Positions 44,806 to 55,024 of a stretch of DNA of 64,000 nucleotides are shown here, piece after piece (within the stretch, counting starts at the first letter, position 1; each line of letters opens with the position of its first letter). The position numbers were made by a program, and so were the translations under genes. The DNA lies in the NCBI GenBank assembly GCA_021229015.1, contig CM037778.1:85402322-85466321 (forward strand), given 5' to 3'. The notes under the pieces are model-generated. The model was not told where the DNA came from and did not search any database. It worked only from the letters and a program-made list of their open reading frames with translations. Origin of the DNA: Solen grandis. Taxonomy: Eukaryota > Mollusca > Bivalvia > Adapedonta > Solenidae.

Positions 44806-45004
44806 TTAAGGTAATCCATCCATCATTAAATTGCGATCATGGTCCATCAAGTGATCATGTGAATTTCATAGTAACGCAAGCTTTTATATACTTTAGGCAA
44901 AAGAGCCTATAACTCCAAGTCAGTTGATGCTTGCATCTTCACAGAAGTCTTTAAAGCATTTGAAGGACCATGATTATGATTTAATGATTTGTGGATTACC
45001 TTAA
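44806..45004 (-). mobile_element. TTAA MITE family C, copy 2 (inverted to copy 1)
   Basis: The ends GGTAATCCATCCATCATTAA and TTAATGATTTGTGGATTACC lie between TTAA sites at 44806-44809 and 45001-45004. The interior phrase TATAACTCCAAGTCAGTTGA is the reverse complement of the matching part of copy 1. Confidence 0.85.
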
Positions 45005-45292
45005 AGTAAACGATTGTTACAAATAAATCATATAATTGAACGGTTTGTAAAACAAGAAAACAAGAATGGTGGATTGCGTGTCAACGTAATTTAAATGTTA
45101 CTTAGCACTAAGGATTTTTTGCGGAATATGAGCAATATTAACCACGGAAAAAACCAAAAGGGGCCATCAGCATTATATGTGAATAGAAGGCAAATGACCC
45201 CTTGTAGCTTTTTATGAACGGTGTCACGATTTCACTTTTCCTTAAACAGACTGATTTGCGATTTAAACCGGGATATTCGATTCTAGGCTTGG

Positions 45293-45355
45293 ATTCTATT
45301 ATGAATTAGCTGCTAAGTAATGCTTAAATTTTTAACAAAGATAGAAACAAATTCA
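45293..45355. mobile_element. CTTAGCGCTAAG-type MITE remnant
   Basis: AATTAGCTGCTAAGTAATGC with TTAAATTTTTAACAAAGATA resembles the start of the family. It is very short and uncertain. Confidence 0.4.
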
Positions 45356-45515
45356 AGTTCAAATTTTATTCATTGTCAGAGAAATACTTTACAACAAAGT
45401 AATATTAGCTGTAAATAGTTATTTACCAATCGTGGCCAATTAGCACACATCTCGGACCGATTTGCACTAGGGTGGCCATGTCTTTCACATGACGTTTAGT
45501 TGAGCAAAAGGGATC

Positions 45516-45682
45516 GGCAATACCCGGTATAATTCGCTGATTTAACTTGACCAATCAGTAACTGGGGGAAGTCTCACACGTACGTTTACTTCCCATTTAC
45601 AATGTGTGGAATTATACACCAGCACGTACAGTAGATTAGGTGTTCGGGGAGCGTTCGTTGACGTCTCATTTCGGAGTGAAAA
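45516..45682 (-). repeat. Dispersed repeat, copy B (inverse of 3800-3953)
   Basis: GGTATAATTCGCTGATTTAA, GTAGATTAGGTGTTCGGG and ACGTCTCATTTCGGAG are the reverse complement of landmarks in copy A. The 18-base palindrome of copy A is interrupted here by a longer spacer. Confidence 0.7.
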
Positions 45683-46034
45683 AGTCTATTCGGAAATGCG
45701 ATTGTGAGTATGTTCAGCAGAGTCACGTGACTGCGTGTGCCAATACACATTATGTGCGAAAGATTGTCATTTCTTATCTATCCAGTTCAATCCCCCGTGA
45801 GTAGATAAAATAACACTTAAGACGAGTATCAACAAATTATCGATCCGACTGAATGACTTAACACTTCAACTTACACCTGATAAGTTATGCACGTGCTAAT
45901 CTAAACTGAGCCAGAACCCCGTCTAAATGGAAAGAGCGTATGTTAATCTTTACGGAATTCCTCCGGGTTTATTCACTTTTTTCAAGCATACTGCTGGTTA
46001 TTTTCATTCAATCACTTCGACACTTTTTTCTTCT

Positions 46035-46245
46035 TTAACTCTTTCCCTCAAGAGGACACCAGAAAAGTTAACATAACACAGGCCCGGGATCAGGAGTTTT
46101 ATGCTGTTCGCTGCTCCTCAGTGGTCTGGAAATGAGGATTTTGTAATTAAATTTGGTAAGGTTTAACTGTGGTTTTCTGCAGACCAGGCTTTATGTGGTA
46201 CCTATTGAATGCGTCAAAATGAGTCTATATGAGGGAAAGGGTTAA
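46035..46245 (-). mobile_element. TTAA MITE family B, copy 2
   Basis: TTAA at 46035-46038 and 46242-46245 frame the ends CTCTTTCCCTCA and TGAGGGAAAGGG. The interior is the reverse complement of copy 1 (CGCTGCTCCTCAGTGGTCTG, GGCTTTATGTGGTACCTATT). Confidence 0.87.
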
Positions 46246-46550
46246 GAAATACTAAAACAAAAACTTACGTATCTATACCTGATAGGAAAAAGGGAGCCAA
46301 CAATAAGGAAATATATTGTTATGTCATGAACAATATGTATATATGACGTTCATTTTATTTAAGGTGTATTCCTAATCTTATTTTTAAATCCATATAAAAA
46401 TGAATGTTTTAGGTTTAATAAATACGCATCAAAACTTTATTTTAGTTTTAGTGTTTTGGAATGAATGTAGCATATTAGGAATATGAAATCAGTTCATTAT
46501 TTTTTCGATTTTCAGTGATGATGTAATAACTTAACCCTGTGACGTACTCA

Positions 46551-46553
<3 letters not shown>

Positions 46554-46583
<30 letters not shown>
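46554..46583. repeat. (TA)n microsatellite
   Basis: About 14 uninterrupted TA units. Confidence 0.95.
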
Positions 46584-46589
<6 letters not shown>

Positions 46590-46621
46590 ACAAAAATTGT
46601 TTGGTTTGACTTAATTTGTTT

Positions 46622-46705
46622 GCTATCTTCCACCAGTAATAAGCTGAACGTCGCTATATTAGTAACATGCTGTCACAGCGACGGTAAACGCCAACGCAAC
46701 AAAAA
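46622..46705 (+). repeat. SINE-II tail fragment
   Basis: ATCTTCCACCAGTAATAAGC, TGAACGTCGCTATA and GTCACAGCGACGGTAAACGC match the 3' third of SINE-II. An (AAC)n run follows. Confidence 0.65.
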
Positions 46706-47639
46706 CAACAACAACAACAACAACATTGTTCCATGTTCAAATTAGTTTAAATATTTTGTATGACTGATTTTTTTTTCATCATCTTAAAATACAGATAAGA
46801 TTATTATCGATGTTGTTAAGGGGTTGTATTTCCTGTTAGAAGCAACTACTTGTATCTAATTTCAGAAACAATTTTCCATTAATCTATTTATCTTATATTT
46901 GTATTAGATATGGTCTATCACTGATTTTATTATCATGAATTTTGTCTAGCGGTACAAGGAAAGACAACATCACGTCATCTGTTCCATAAAACAATTAAGA
47001 AATAGTGTTTACCAAAGTCCTTACAACAAAATCTTTATCTTCCGTGTAAATAGTGGAAATAAACGCAACTACCCTAAACTAAAAAGTATGGAAGAAATAA
47101 TTCAAGTTGAATGAAATGCAAAATGCTAATCGTACGTAACTGCACTTACGCTCTGGACGTCAACATGCTTTTAAACTGTGAAAGTTACTGTCAATAAAAG
47201 GTAGAAAGGACAGACTGACCAAATCAAACACTCAAGATAACATTAAAACATCAAACGGTTCAACACAGACAAGTAGGCTACTCGCGTGAACAAGTTTCAC
47301 GTAAAATCATGCTGGAATTCGGTCAGTCCTGTCGCTTACTGTGCTTGACCCTTTACTTCATTTAGGAAGAGTTTTAATGCTTTGGCAAACTGGAGGAGTT
47401 GTCCGTCTAATTAAGCTCTGTTTGTTCATACATCCAATGTTGTAGCGTAGATTCTATACAATCTGAACAGCAGAAAAAAAATCAATTGAACAAAACATAA
47501 TTAGGAAAATGTACACATAAATATCCATAAGGTAAATGGTAAAATTGGGTAAAGCCAATTTACTGGCCATGATACTTAAAACTGTTTTGGGGGGATTGAT
47601 ACGGTGACATAGAGGTGACATGCACTACCCTTTTATTAT

Positions 47640-48008
47640 AGTAGTTGCAGGACTGGTTGACACGGTGTCAGGATAATGTGACTGGGTGTTGTATCATGCC
47701 ACATACCATCACCGGTGGCCAAATGGTTAGATCTTTCGCCCCATGAGATGGAGGTCGTAGGTTCGATCCCAGACTGCGACAAACCAAAGTCCTTAAAAAT
47801 GCTACTGGTACCTCTGCTTATCGCTCAGCATTTATACAGGATAGTTTAAGGACTGTTTGGCCCGGTGTCAGGATAATGTGACTTGGTGTGGTATAATGCC
47901 ACTTGTAACGGCGTGATACTGCTGTGTGGCAGCACTATATCTGTCTCACGTAGACATCGTCTCCAAATGACTGAAAAACTGTCGGTGGAACGTAAAACCC
48001 AACAATCA
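47640..48008 (+). repeat. SINE-I partial copy joined to a full SINE-I
   Basis: A fragment (47640-47702) covering only AGTTGCAGGACTGGTTG to ATCATGCCACAT is followed at once by a complete copy (47703-48008). The full copy has a head (TCACCGGTGGCCAAATGGTT), a B box (GGTTCGATCCC), GGCCCGGTGTCAGGATAATG and the tail CTGAAAAACTGTCGGTGGAA. The break falls at the same internal site without spacer. Confidence 0.85.
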
Positions 48009-48214
48009 TATTTATACACAATTATTATATCAGTGTCAGAGTTAAATATGTTGTCGTGAGTTCATGACGAATTGTATAAAGAAATAATAATAATAAAAAA
48101 AACTTAATTGGCTCTATAGAGCCGCAACAGAAATGTTCCGATCGTGTCTTCCTAATTCCCAAGAGTTCTGACGGAAACACAATGAAGCTATACCAGAAAC
48201 ATATTGTATGATTT

Positions 48215-48297
48215 TGGTTTGTCGCGGCATGGGATCGAACCCACGATCTCCCACTCCCGAGGCGAACGCTCTAACCACTCCGTCACCGGGGACGGTT
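48215..48297 (-). repeat. SINE-I head fragment, minus strand
   Basis: The minus strand reads CCGTCCCCGGTGACGGAGTG, GGAGTGGGAGATCGTGGG and a GGTTCGATCCC B box, then GCGACAAACCAAA. The body is absent. It could be mistaken for a tRNA gene, but it matches the SINE-I head. A 14-base palindrome, GGCTCTATAGAGCC, lies nearby at 48110-48123. Confidence 0.75.
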
Positions 48298-48599
48298 ATT
48301 GAGTACTTGTGTCAAACATCTTTGCATCAAATTTTTCTAACCGAGACGGCCTGCAGACTAACTGAGTACGTTCAGAATTAAATCTTTGACTGTTTTGATA
48401 TTACTTAAATTTCTATTTCCAAATCAAACGAGTACAAAATTCTATGTGGTTGGCTTTACGGAGACAAACGGACGCGTCTTGTATGTTCAGCATACAATAA
48501 TTTGGCGATTAGAAAGTCTTTCTCGAAAATATATAACAATATGATCGTCTCTGATTATCATGAATGACAATTGTAAAAAGCAATTTGATTGGTTGACTA

Positions 48600-48722
48600 A
48601 CTCGACCTCTCGAATTATTATCTCGTTCCCTCGACTTATTATCTCATTCCTTTGAGATAATAAGCCGTTCTCCCGAGATAAATAACGCGTTCCCTCGACT
48701 TATTATCTCGTTCCCTCGATAT
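48600..48722. repeat. Tandem repeat of TCGACTTATTATCTCGTTCCC-like units
   Basis: Units of about 20 bases (TATTATCTCGTTCCCTCGA, with a reversed GAGATAATAAGCCGTTCTCC) recur five to six times. Direct and inverted orientations are mixed, so the array can fold. Confidence 0.8.
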
Positions 48723-49006
48723 CGAAAAGAGAAGTGCGTGTCACTTCTATGCCACCGTAGTTATTAATAGAATGATTGCATAACGTTTCGATAGAAATGT
48801 ACATGCAGTCGAAAGATAATGAGAAATGGTATCTTAAAACGTATCCTAAAAATGGATAATGCTGAAAATCTGTATTTCTACGCACAAAAGAGTTCAAATT
48901 ATTTCATTATGGCCAAGTTCACTGTTTCATCTTCTTAGTTATGAAATTTGTCATAGTGTCTTGAAATTTTAAAAGTTTTAAGCTTGGTTTAAAAAGAGCT
49001 GCGTAA

Positions 49007-49180
49007 TTAACCCTTACAATTCTGTGGGCTTTGCGATCATTATAGACCAAGATCTGTGCAGACTGATCATGATTTTCACTGTTCGCTAATCAATCAATGA
49101 ATATTCAACGAACATCCCAATGAACAACGAACGGTATAGCCCAAAATGATTTAGTGACAATTTAGCATGCAAAGGGTTCA
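49007..49180 (+). mobile_element. TTAA MITE family A, copy 2
   Basis: TTAACCCTTACAATTCTGTG at the left and TTTAGCATGCAAAGGGTTCA at the right are eroded inverted ends. The interior has GACCAAGATCTGTGCAGACT and CACTGTTCGCTAATCAATCA, as in the copy at 58745. The right target site is changed from TTAA to TTCA. Confidence 0.75.
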
Positions 49181-49639
49181 AGAAGAAGTGGGTCATTGAC
49201 CTGAAGACCTGGTAAAATATCTTTTTCAATGCTTCGTTTCTTACGCTTTGTTATTTTAAGATAAGAAGATTAGGCCTGGATTAGAAAGAAGATTATAATG
49301 CATACACGTTTTACGAGGATATGGTCAAATGGCGTTCGTTTAGTGAAACTTGAGATAGACAGATGCATGAATAAAGAAGATGACAATCAAAATTGGCCGT
49401 GTTGTAGTTCGAATGTGGATTCTTTAAACGATGGGTGAAAACAGATTCACTAATATGCTGCCTCACCACTGCGATAACAAACCGTTTCCAAAAGTGGTTT
49501 TAATACCAAACTCTGTGAAAGAGCTAACCATTTCTGGTACTATCCTTATATCCTGAATGCAAAGCACAAGGAATAAAAATTTACTTACTTTGAACGCACG
49601 CACGAAAATAATTAAATGAAAATCAGTCGCTTTACATGA

Positions 49640-50790
49640 ATAATCAAATACTGGTTAAAGATAAACTGTTCTAGTGAATTAAAATATTGTTCAATTGTTT
49701 ATAATGTTTTAATGAGGGATGCAGAGCTTCATCCGAACAAAACTTCTTGGGTTACACTTGTTAGGGATATGTTATCAAGATTAGGATTTTTAGATGTGTG
49801 GCTTGCTCAAGGTGTTGGAAATATTGAAATGTTTCTTCATATTTTTAAACAGCGTGTAAGTGATATCAACATTCAAACATGGACAAGTAAACTACAAAAT
49901 TCTTCAAGAGCAATTTTTTATAGGGAAATTATAATAAAACACGAATTTCAATATTATTTAACACACGTGAATGTACCGAAATTTAGAATTGCAATGACAA
50001 GATTGTTACTCTCATCTCATAATCTAGCTGTAGAAACAGGAAGATGGCATCGACCAAATAGCGTACCTTTTGATGAAAGAACATGTAATACATGTAACTC
50101 TGTTGAAGATGAATATCACTTTTTATTAGAATGCAGCTTATATGACAACTTACGTAAAATATATATACCTAAGTTTTACTGGAATCGTCCTATTTAAATT
50201 AAAAATTTTTAAAAAAATATTATCCATAAATTAAGTGTGTATATATTTAAGGCGTTCGAGCTTAGAACTAATTTAACTTAAATATCATGACACTTTTTGG
50301 TGTGTAATAGTATATAATCTTTTTGATGTATTCGGTATATGTACGAATGCATGGTTCAATTCTGATCATTATATATAAGTATATATGATAACATGTATTT
50401 AGTTATATACCAATATGCATATGCTTGTATTTTATGTATATTGTAAAATGTGGTGTTGTAGATGTGTATTAGTACTTACATACACTTGTAATTGTTTTGT
50501 TGCATACATTTAAATATAATTGTTTTAGATAGCGAATATGCGCCTTCTCCGCTTAGATTCAAATTCAAATGTCGGATTGATTGATTAATTGTGTTTTTCA
50601 AAGAAAGATGTAGTATGTTTAAAATGTATAAAACTATTTATGGGATCCATATAATATGAATCAATATATGTTTTTATGTAAGCAGAAAATATATTACTAT
50701 GTCATCTTGTTGCGTCATGTATTTGTATTTACTAGGTATGTTGTTTATTGTCACTTGGGCTTATGGCCTATTGATTATGAAATAAAAATA
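49640..50790 (+). pseudogene. 3' end of a LINE: reverse-transcriptase C-terminal region and 3' UTR
   Basis: An open frame from about 49640 to 50197 carries the C-terminal part of a non-LTR retrotransposon polyprotein, with a typical KTSWVTLVRDMLSRLGFLDV segment. Near the end is a zinc-binding motif, CNTCNSVEDEYHFLLEC, with C-x2-C-x7-H-x4-C spacing. The catalytic reverse-transcriptase core is missing; an in-frame stop lies just upstream near 49637, so the insertion is 5'-truncated or decayed. A 3' UTR of about 590 bases ends in AATAAA at 50781-50786, as expected for the element's own end. I infer a CR1/Jockey-like clade from general appearance only. Confidence 0.75.
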
Positions 50791-51259
50791 TATCTATCAT
50801 GAATTATAGAATCTTTCAACCGTGACGACCCAGATGCCGTGCGTTGTGACACACATTTTCTGTTATCACTGAATAGCCTGGTCAAAGTAGACAACATAAT
50901 AACCCTGTGTTATAACCCTATCTTGTGAAAGGCTATGTGCAATACGCTCTGCAATAACATAGTTGTGGGATAAAACACTGAATTATTTTGCATTTGGACG
51001 AACATTTGTAACATCCCACACCATAGATGATATCATGAAGGTGACGGGTTAGAAATAGCTCTAAGTGTAATGTGGTTGTAACGGAGCGGACGCTTAAAAC
51101 TTTACTAATTAGTTTCAATTGTATATATTTGGTTTGTTTTAACAGTATAAATGATCGGATTTTATTTAATTCGACTATAGTCAAATGAATGTATGAGGCC
51201 ACTAAGTACTTTGTACCTTTAATATTCTCAGTGAATAGGTCTTATATTTCTTTATAGGA
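50791..51259. other. Spacer downstream of the U1 gene
   Basis: No gene is seen. On the U1 (minus) strand, AAAGAAATATAAGACC directly after the RNA end is a possible 3'-box-like processing signal; the match to the vertebrate consensus is loose. Confidence 0.4.
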
Positions 51260-51423
51260 CGGGGGTTAGCGCGAACGCAGACCCCCACACAAATAAATTG
51301 CGTACCCGAGTAATCCACATTTGGGATTATCGCAGGCGTCAGCCCAACCGAAGTGCAATGGAAGGGCCTCGTCCTGGGGAAACCGCCTTGCTGATCACGG
51401 TATTCCCTGTACCAGGTAAGTAT
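51260..51423 (-). ncRNA. U1: U1 spliceosomal small nuclear RNA
   Basis: U1 pairs with the 5' splice site. The minus strand starts ATACTTACCTGG, the invariant splice-site-pairing end, and runs for about 164 bases, the normal length. Stem-loop I reads ATACCGTGATCAGCAAGGCG. Stem-loop II keeps the U1A-binding ATTGCAC. Stem-loop III contains ATCCCAAATGTGGATTAC. The Sm region contains ATTTGTG, and stem-loop IV is GGGGG ... GCGTTCGCGC ... CCCCC. Loop I differs from the usual GATCACGAAG, reading GATCAGCAAG, so U1-70K binding could be altered. This could be a variant or an ageing copy. I cannot define a PSE from one sequence, although the upstream 70 bases are AT-rich. Confidence 0.9.
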
Positions 51424-52913
51424 GAATTGGATGGGTAAGCATAACTTTAAGTATTTCTGTAGCTATAACAATAAGACGGGTATAATATGACGGTTTAACT
51501 TTCATTTATAAAGTATAATTATATCAACTTGTATCAAAGTTTTTACAAGATAATAAAATCGATGAGATATTCACTTTTATCATTATTATTTGGCTGAAAA
51601 GTAGAAATAATGTAACAGTTGTTTTCTACTAAAGGGACGTAATTCCATTTGAAAAAGGACGCGTCATTCAATCTATATTAGCTGGATTTTGTGTCGGATT
51701 TAGAATGGCGCCGTTACAAAACAACACTTAGTCTATGTATACAGTATCACGGTTATTCAGTAACCATTCTATAGTTGTATTATTTTGTTTTAAAAATTGA
51801 AATTTCACAGTTTGCGAGAATGTATGATGAATCCATCAAAATTGGATAAATCTAAAAATGATAACACTGTATAGGGGGGTTCTTCGTATTGTTAAAAATT
51901 ACGTTTACTCTGGGGAATCACGTTACAAAAGTGTGACAAAGCAACGAAATCTTTTTTTTTTGTCCCAATTTTAACTACACGGCTTTTATTACTAATATCA
52001 GAGAGTTATTTAATTTATCTTTCATTCAACTTATGTTGTGTAGGTGTGGTATTCATACGAAAAACGCTGTATAGTCCGGCACCACGATGTACATACAGCA
52101 CAAGGAACACGTGAAAAGCATGGTATATGGCCCTAGACTATCATTCAATCAATCATTTATTTACAAACATTGCATAAGTCCTGCACATGTAGGAAGCATT
52201 AGTATTACAAACAATACATAACATTTGAGACAAAATTATCACGTGATGTAAAGGAAAACGGCTAAATATGCTCAAATTAAATATAAATGAGAGAGAGAGA
52301 GAGGCACATAGACAGATTTACATGCAATTGTTCAGTATTATCATTAATCTTAATTTTTGTTAGCACCATATATGTTCAATCTATAATCTTCTTTTTTTCA
52401 ATCCCGTCGTCATTCCTGCAGAATTTGTTTAATTATATATATAATATAGTTTATTTACATTATTTGCACTTAACCAGAGTCATTTTGTTATGTGCTGGTG
52501 AAGATCGACAAGGTTGTCTATTTAACTATCTATTTTTAATAGGTGTTTATTTATGCATATAACTTCCTCCCATAAGGAGATTAATTAAAACATATTTTTA
52601 ATATTTCATTTATTAAAATTTTGTATTTTTTTTTTTGTTGAGTTTGTGTCGCCGTATTTATTTCGTTTATATTGTACGTCGTTTACTTGCGTTGGTTATA
52701 ATTTGATAGATATTTTCATCCTTTTAATTTTGTTTATCATATATTTTATATATGATTCTCACCTCTAAAGAATGGAAAAAGAAGAAAAGGAAATAAAGAA
52801 TATCACAACTGAGCCACATTTATGTACTGTGTGGCTCTAATTTTGTTAAATATAAGCCTGAATCTACCCTTAGATTGGGTGAATTCGCTCTAATATCTTT
52901 ATTCACCATGGGG
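51424..52913. other. AT-rich DNA between the U1 gene and the gap
   Basis: No gene is recognised. Two short inverted pairs lie next to the gap: GAGCCACA with TGTGGCTC near 52813-52838, and GAATCTACCC with GGGTGAATTC near 52859-52885. The frame at 52287-52562 is hydrophobic but unsupported. Confidence 0.4.
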
Positions 52914-53013
52914 NNNNNNNNNNNNNNNNNNNNNNNNNNNNNNNNNNNNNNNNNNNNNNNNNNNNNNNNNNNNNNNNNNNNNNNNNNNNNNNNNNNNNNN
53001 NNNNNNNNNNNNN
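52914..53013. other. Assembly gap of 100 N
   Basis: Exactly 100 N. It falls in the intron just 3' of the last visible exon of the ciliary gene, so the remaining 3' exons may lie in the gap or be misplaced. Confidence 0.98.
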
Positions 53014-53104
53014 ATGTTCAAGTCAGTTTTTCAAATATCTTAAATTATGTTTGTCAATGTCATGAAACCATTAATTCTTGATGTATTACAAATAGCTGCG
53101 TCAC

Positions 53105-53311
53105 CTCACTATCCTCGACTGTCAGAAGCTGTTCTGGTTTCTCAGCGAGACTAAGCCCTGGCTCAAACACCTCCTCTGCAAGGTCAAGGTCAGCGATGAT
53201 CTTCTTGATACGTTTGTTCTTCTCACTGATCTTCCCAATCTCCTGCTCCTTCTTCACAAAGAGATCGTCAAACTCCTTGTTAAACACCTGCTTGATTCGA
53301 TGAAGAGCATC
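53105..53311 (-). CDS. CFAP43/CFAP44-type ciliary protein, exon (coiled coil)
   Basis: CFAP43 and CFAP44 are large WD40 plus coiled-coil proteins that form a tether complex on the axoneme of cilia and sperm flagella. This 207-base minus-strand exon has a TTTCCAG acceptor and a GAG|GTGACG donor, phase 0 at both ends. Its 69 codons read as a charged helix (VFNKEFDDLFVKKEQEIG, ISEKNKRIKKIIADLDL) followed by EKPEQLLTVEDSE. The EKN.RI..I..DLDL and EKPE.LL.VEDSE phrases are what I associate with this family. I cannot decide between the paralogues (CFAP43 slightly favoured). The WD40 half and the C-terminus lie outside the visible exons. Confidence 0.65.
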
Positions 53312-53525
53312 CTGGAAAGAAGGAAACACAATTCAACCTGTGTCAGTAGTCACCTGCATTAAGCAGCCTATCTGTATAACAGGGCCACCCTGTTCTAAGC
53401 AGTTAGCTTTAGATTTTGAAAAAAACAACATATTCATCTATCTGAACAGAGCACCATATTCCCTCAAATGACTGCTACATATGACAATAGTAAGGTTTTT
53501 TTATATGGAAAATGGCTATGAAATT

Positions 53526-54726
53526 CATACATGCCATATCTCCCGGCGGGAGATTAAATCTCCCGGGATTTCAACTTGTCTCCCGATCTCCCGCCGGGAG
53601 GTGAAAATCTCCCGGTCTGACTTAAATCAAACTGGTTTCCCTTTGAACTCAGTATAATCCATTATATTACCGAGCTATGATACAGCATTAGGAAGATTAC
53701 GTAAGAACATGTGTTAGTATCAATCCTGACCAGTGTGCTGTACAGCCACAAGCAATGTGTGATCGTCCTTATCCAATCAAATTGCATAATTCAGACAGGT
53801 AGCAGACTGGACACTCTATCAGTTGAAACAATTATCGTCGGGTAATTAGCAGCTATCAAGGCAATACAAATGTACTAAAGCTAGAATGAGTAAGGTTAGG
53901 ATGGTACACTGTAATAAAGACGTAAATCTTATCATGGATAAAAAAGGTCCCGGAGAATAGCTAATCCTTACCGGAAGTGTAAACAATAAATGATAATTAG
54001 ATCAACTGTTTACCAATCATTTATTAAATCATAGAAAGTACACCTCAGCTAGCGATAAATTGCAAATGAATTGCAATTTTCACACCGAAAATGACTTGAT
54101 AAACAAGGGATATCGTCTGCTGAGTAATTTACTATAATGAGATGTCATGATCGGAAGAGTTGGGTAACCACTTCATACCACCATACCGTACACGATAAAT
54201 ATTTTAAGCTAAATAATATTTTAGCTAAAAGCAATTTAATTCAGAAAAAAAGAATACACAGACGGAAGGTGAAAGTATTATTAAATATGATCTAACTTTT
54301 TATCTTTATTCATCCCCATTAATTAAAACCTTATGATCAGAAATCATTCAATAAATCAAAGATACTGTATCAATTTAAATGTGTTTGATGTAAATGGCAT
54401 GTTCTCCAATGTGTCATAAGTTAGTGTTGCATTTAATGTAAAACAGTGCTTGTGGAAAGTTAAGTTTCTATTTGAATTAGATTTATTAATAAATTTCATA
54501 TTTTTTTTACATGTAAATTTCATATGGTATTTTCATTAAATGCAATAAACAGTATATAAACTGTTAATGAATTTAATTAAGGGGTAATCAAATGTGTATT
54601 TTTTTTTTTTTTTATTAAGAACGTCTCTTCGATATATGTCGTAAAATCTCCCTGGCTGGACCCCAAATCTCCCTGTGAAAATTTCAAAATCTCCATGGGA
54701 GACATACTGAAAATATGGCATGTATG
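53526..54726. mobile_element. 1.2-kb TIR element with CTCCCGG repeats in an intron
   Basis: CATACATGCCATAT at 53526-53539 is inverted at 54713-54726. Next to each end are repeats of CTCCCGG/CTCCC (for example ATCTCCCGGCGGGAGATT on the left, AAATCTCCCTGTGAAA on the right). ATGAAATT before and ATGAATT after may be an eroded 7- or 8-base target duplication. No transposase frame is visible. It lies between the two coiled-coil exons of the ciliary gene. Confidence 0.75.
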
Positions 54727-54932
54727 ATGAATTAAAATATGACATAAGAAAAGGAAATCAAATTTTGATGGAATTGAGTAAATTGATAATCCTGGTTTCG
54801 ACTGATGAGGTACATCTTAAAAAATCTTAAAATAGTGAATGAAATAAACAACTTAGAAGAGAAAAATAAAAAATCTATAAATAAAATTCTGGTAAACCCC
54901 ATAATCTATATTTAGACATGGACTCCACCCAC

Positions 54933-55024
54933 CTCCAGGAGGACAATCTGGTTGATCTTCTGTTCCCGTGTATGCAGTTCAAACTGACTGTAGAACAACT
55001 CACTGCCTCCACCATACTGGGCAC
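54933..55024 (-). CDS. CFAP43/CFAP44-type ciliary protein, exon
   Basis: A 92-base minus-strand exon with a TCCACCAG acceptor and a CTGGAG|GTGGGT donor. It completes a Gly codon begun in the exon at 63271 and ends in phase 0, matching the exon at 53311. It reads AQYGGGSELFYSQFELHTRE then QKINQIVLLE, a helix that continues into DALHRIKQ of the next exon. The RE.KINQI phrase supports the same family. The longer frame that contains it (54912-55202) includes intron. Confidence 0.7.

Noticed and set aside
49712..50197. Host gene of 161 codons
   Set aside because: The Cys/His motif and upstream in-frame continuation fit the C-terminus of a LINE polyprotein, and a 3' UTR with AATAAA follows.
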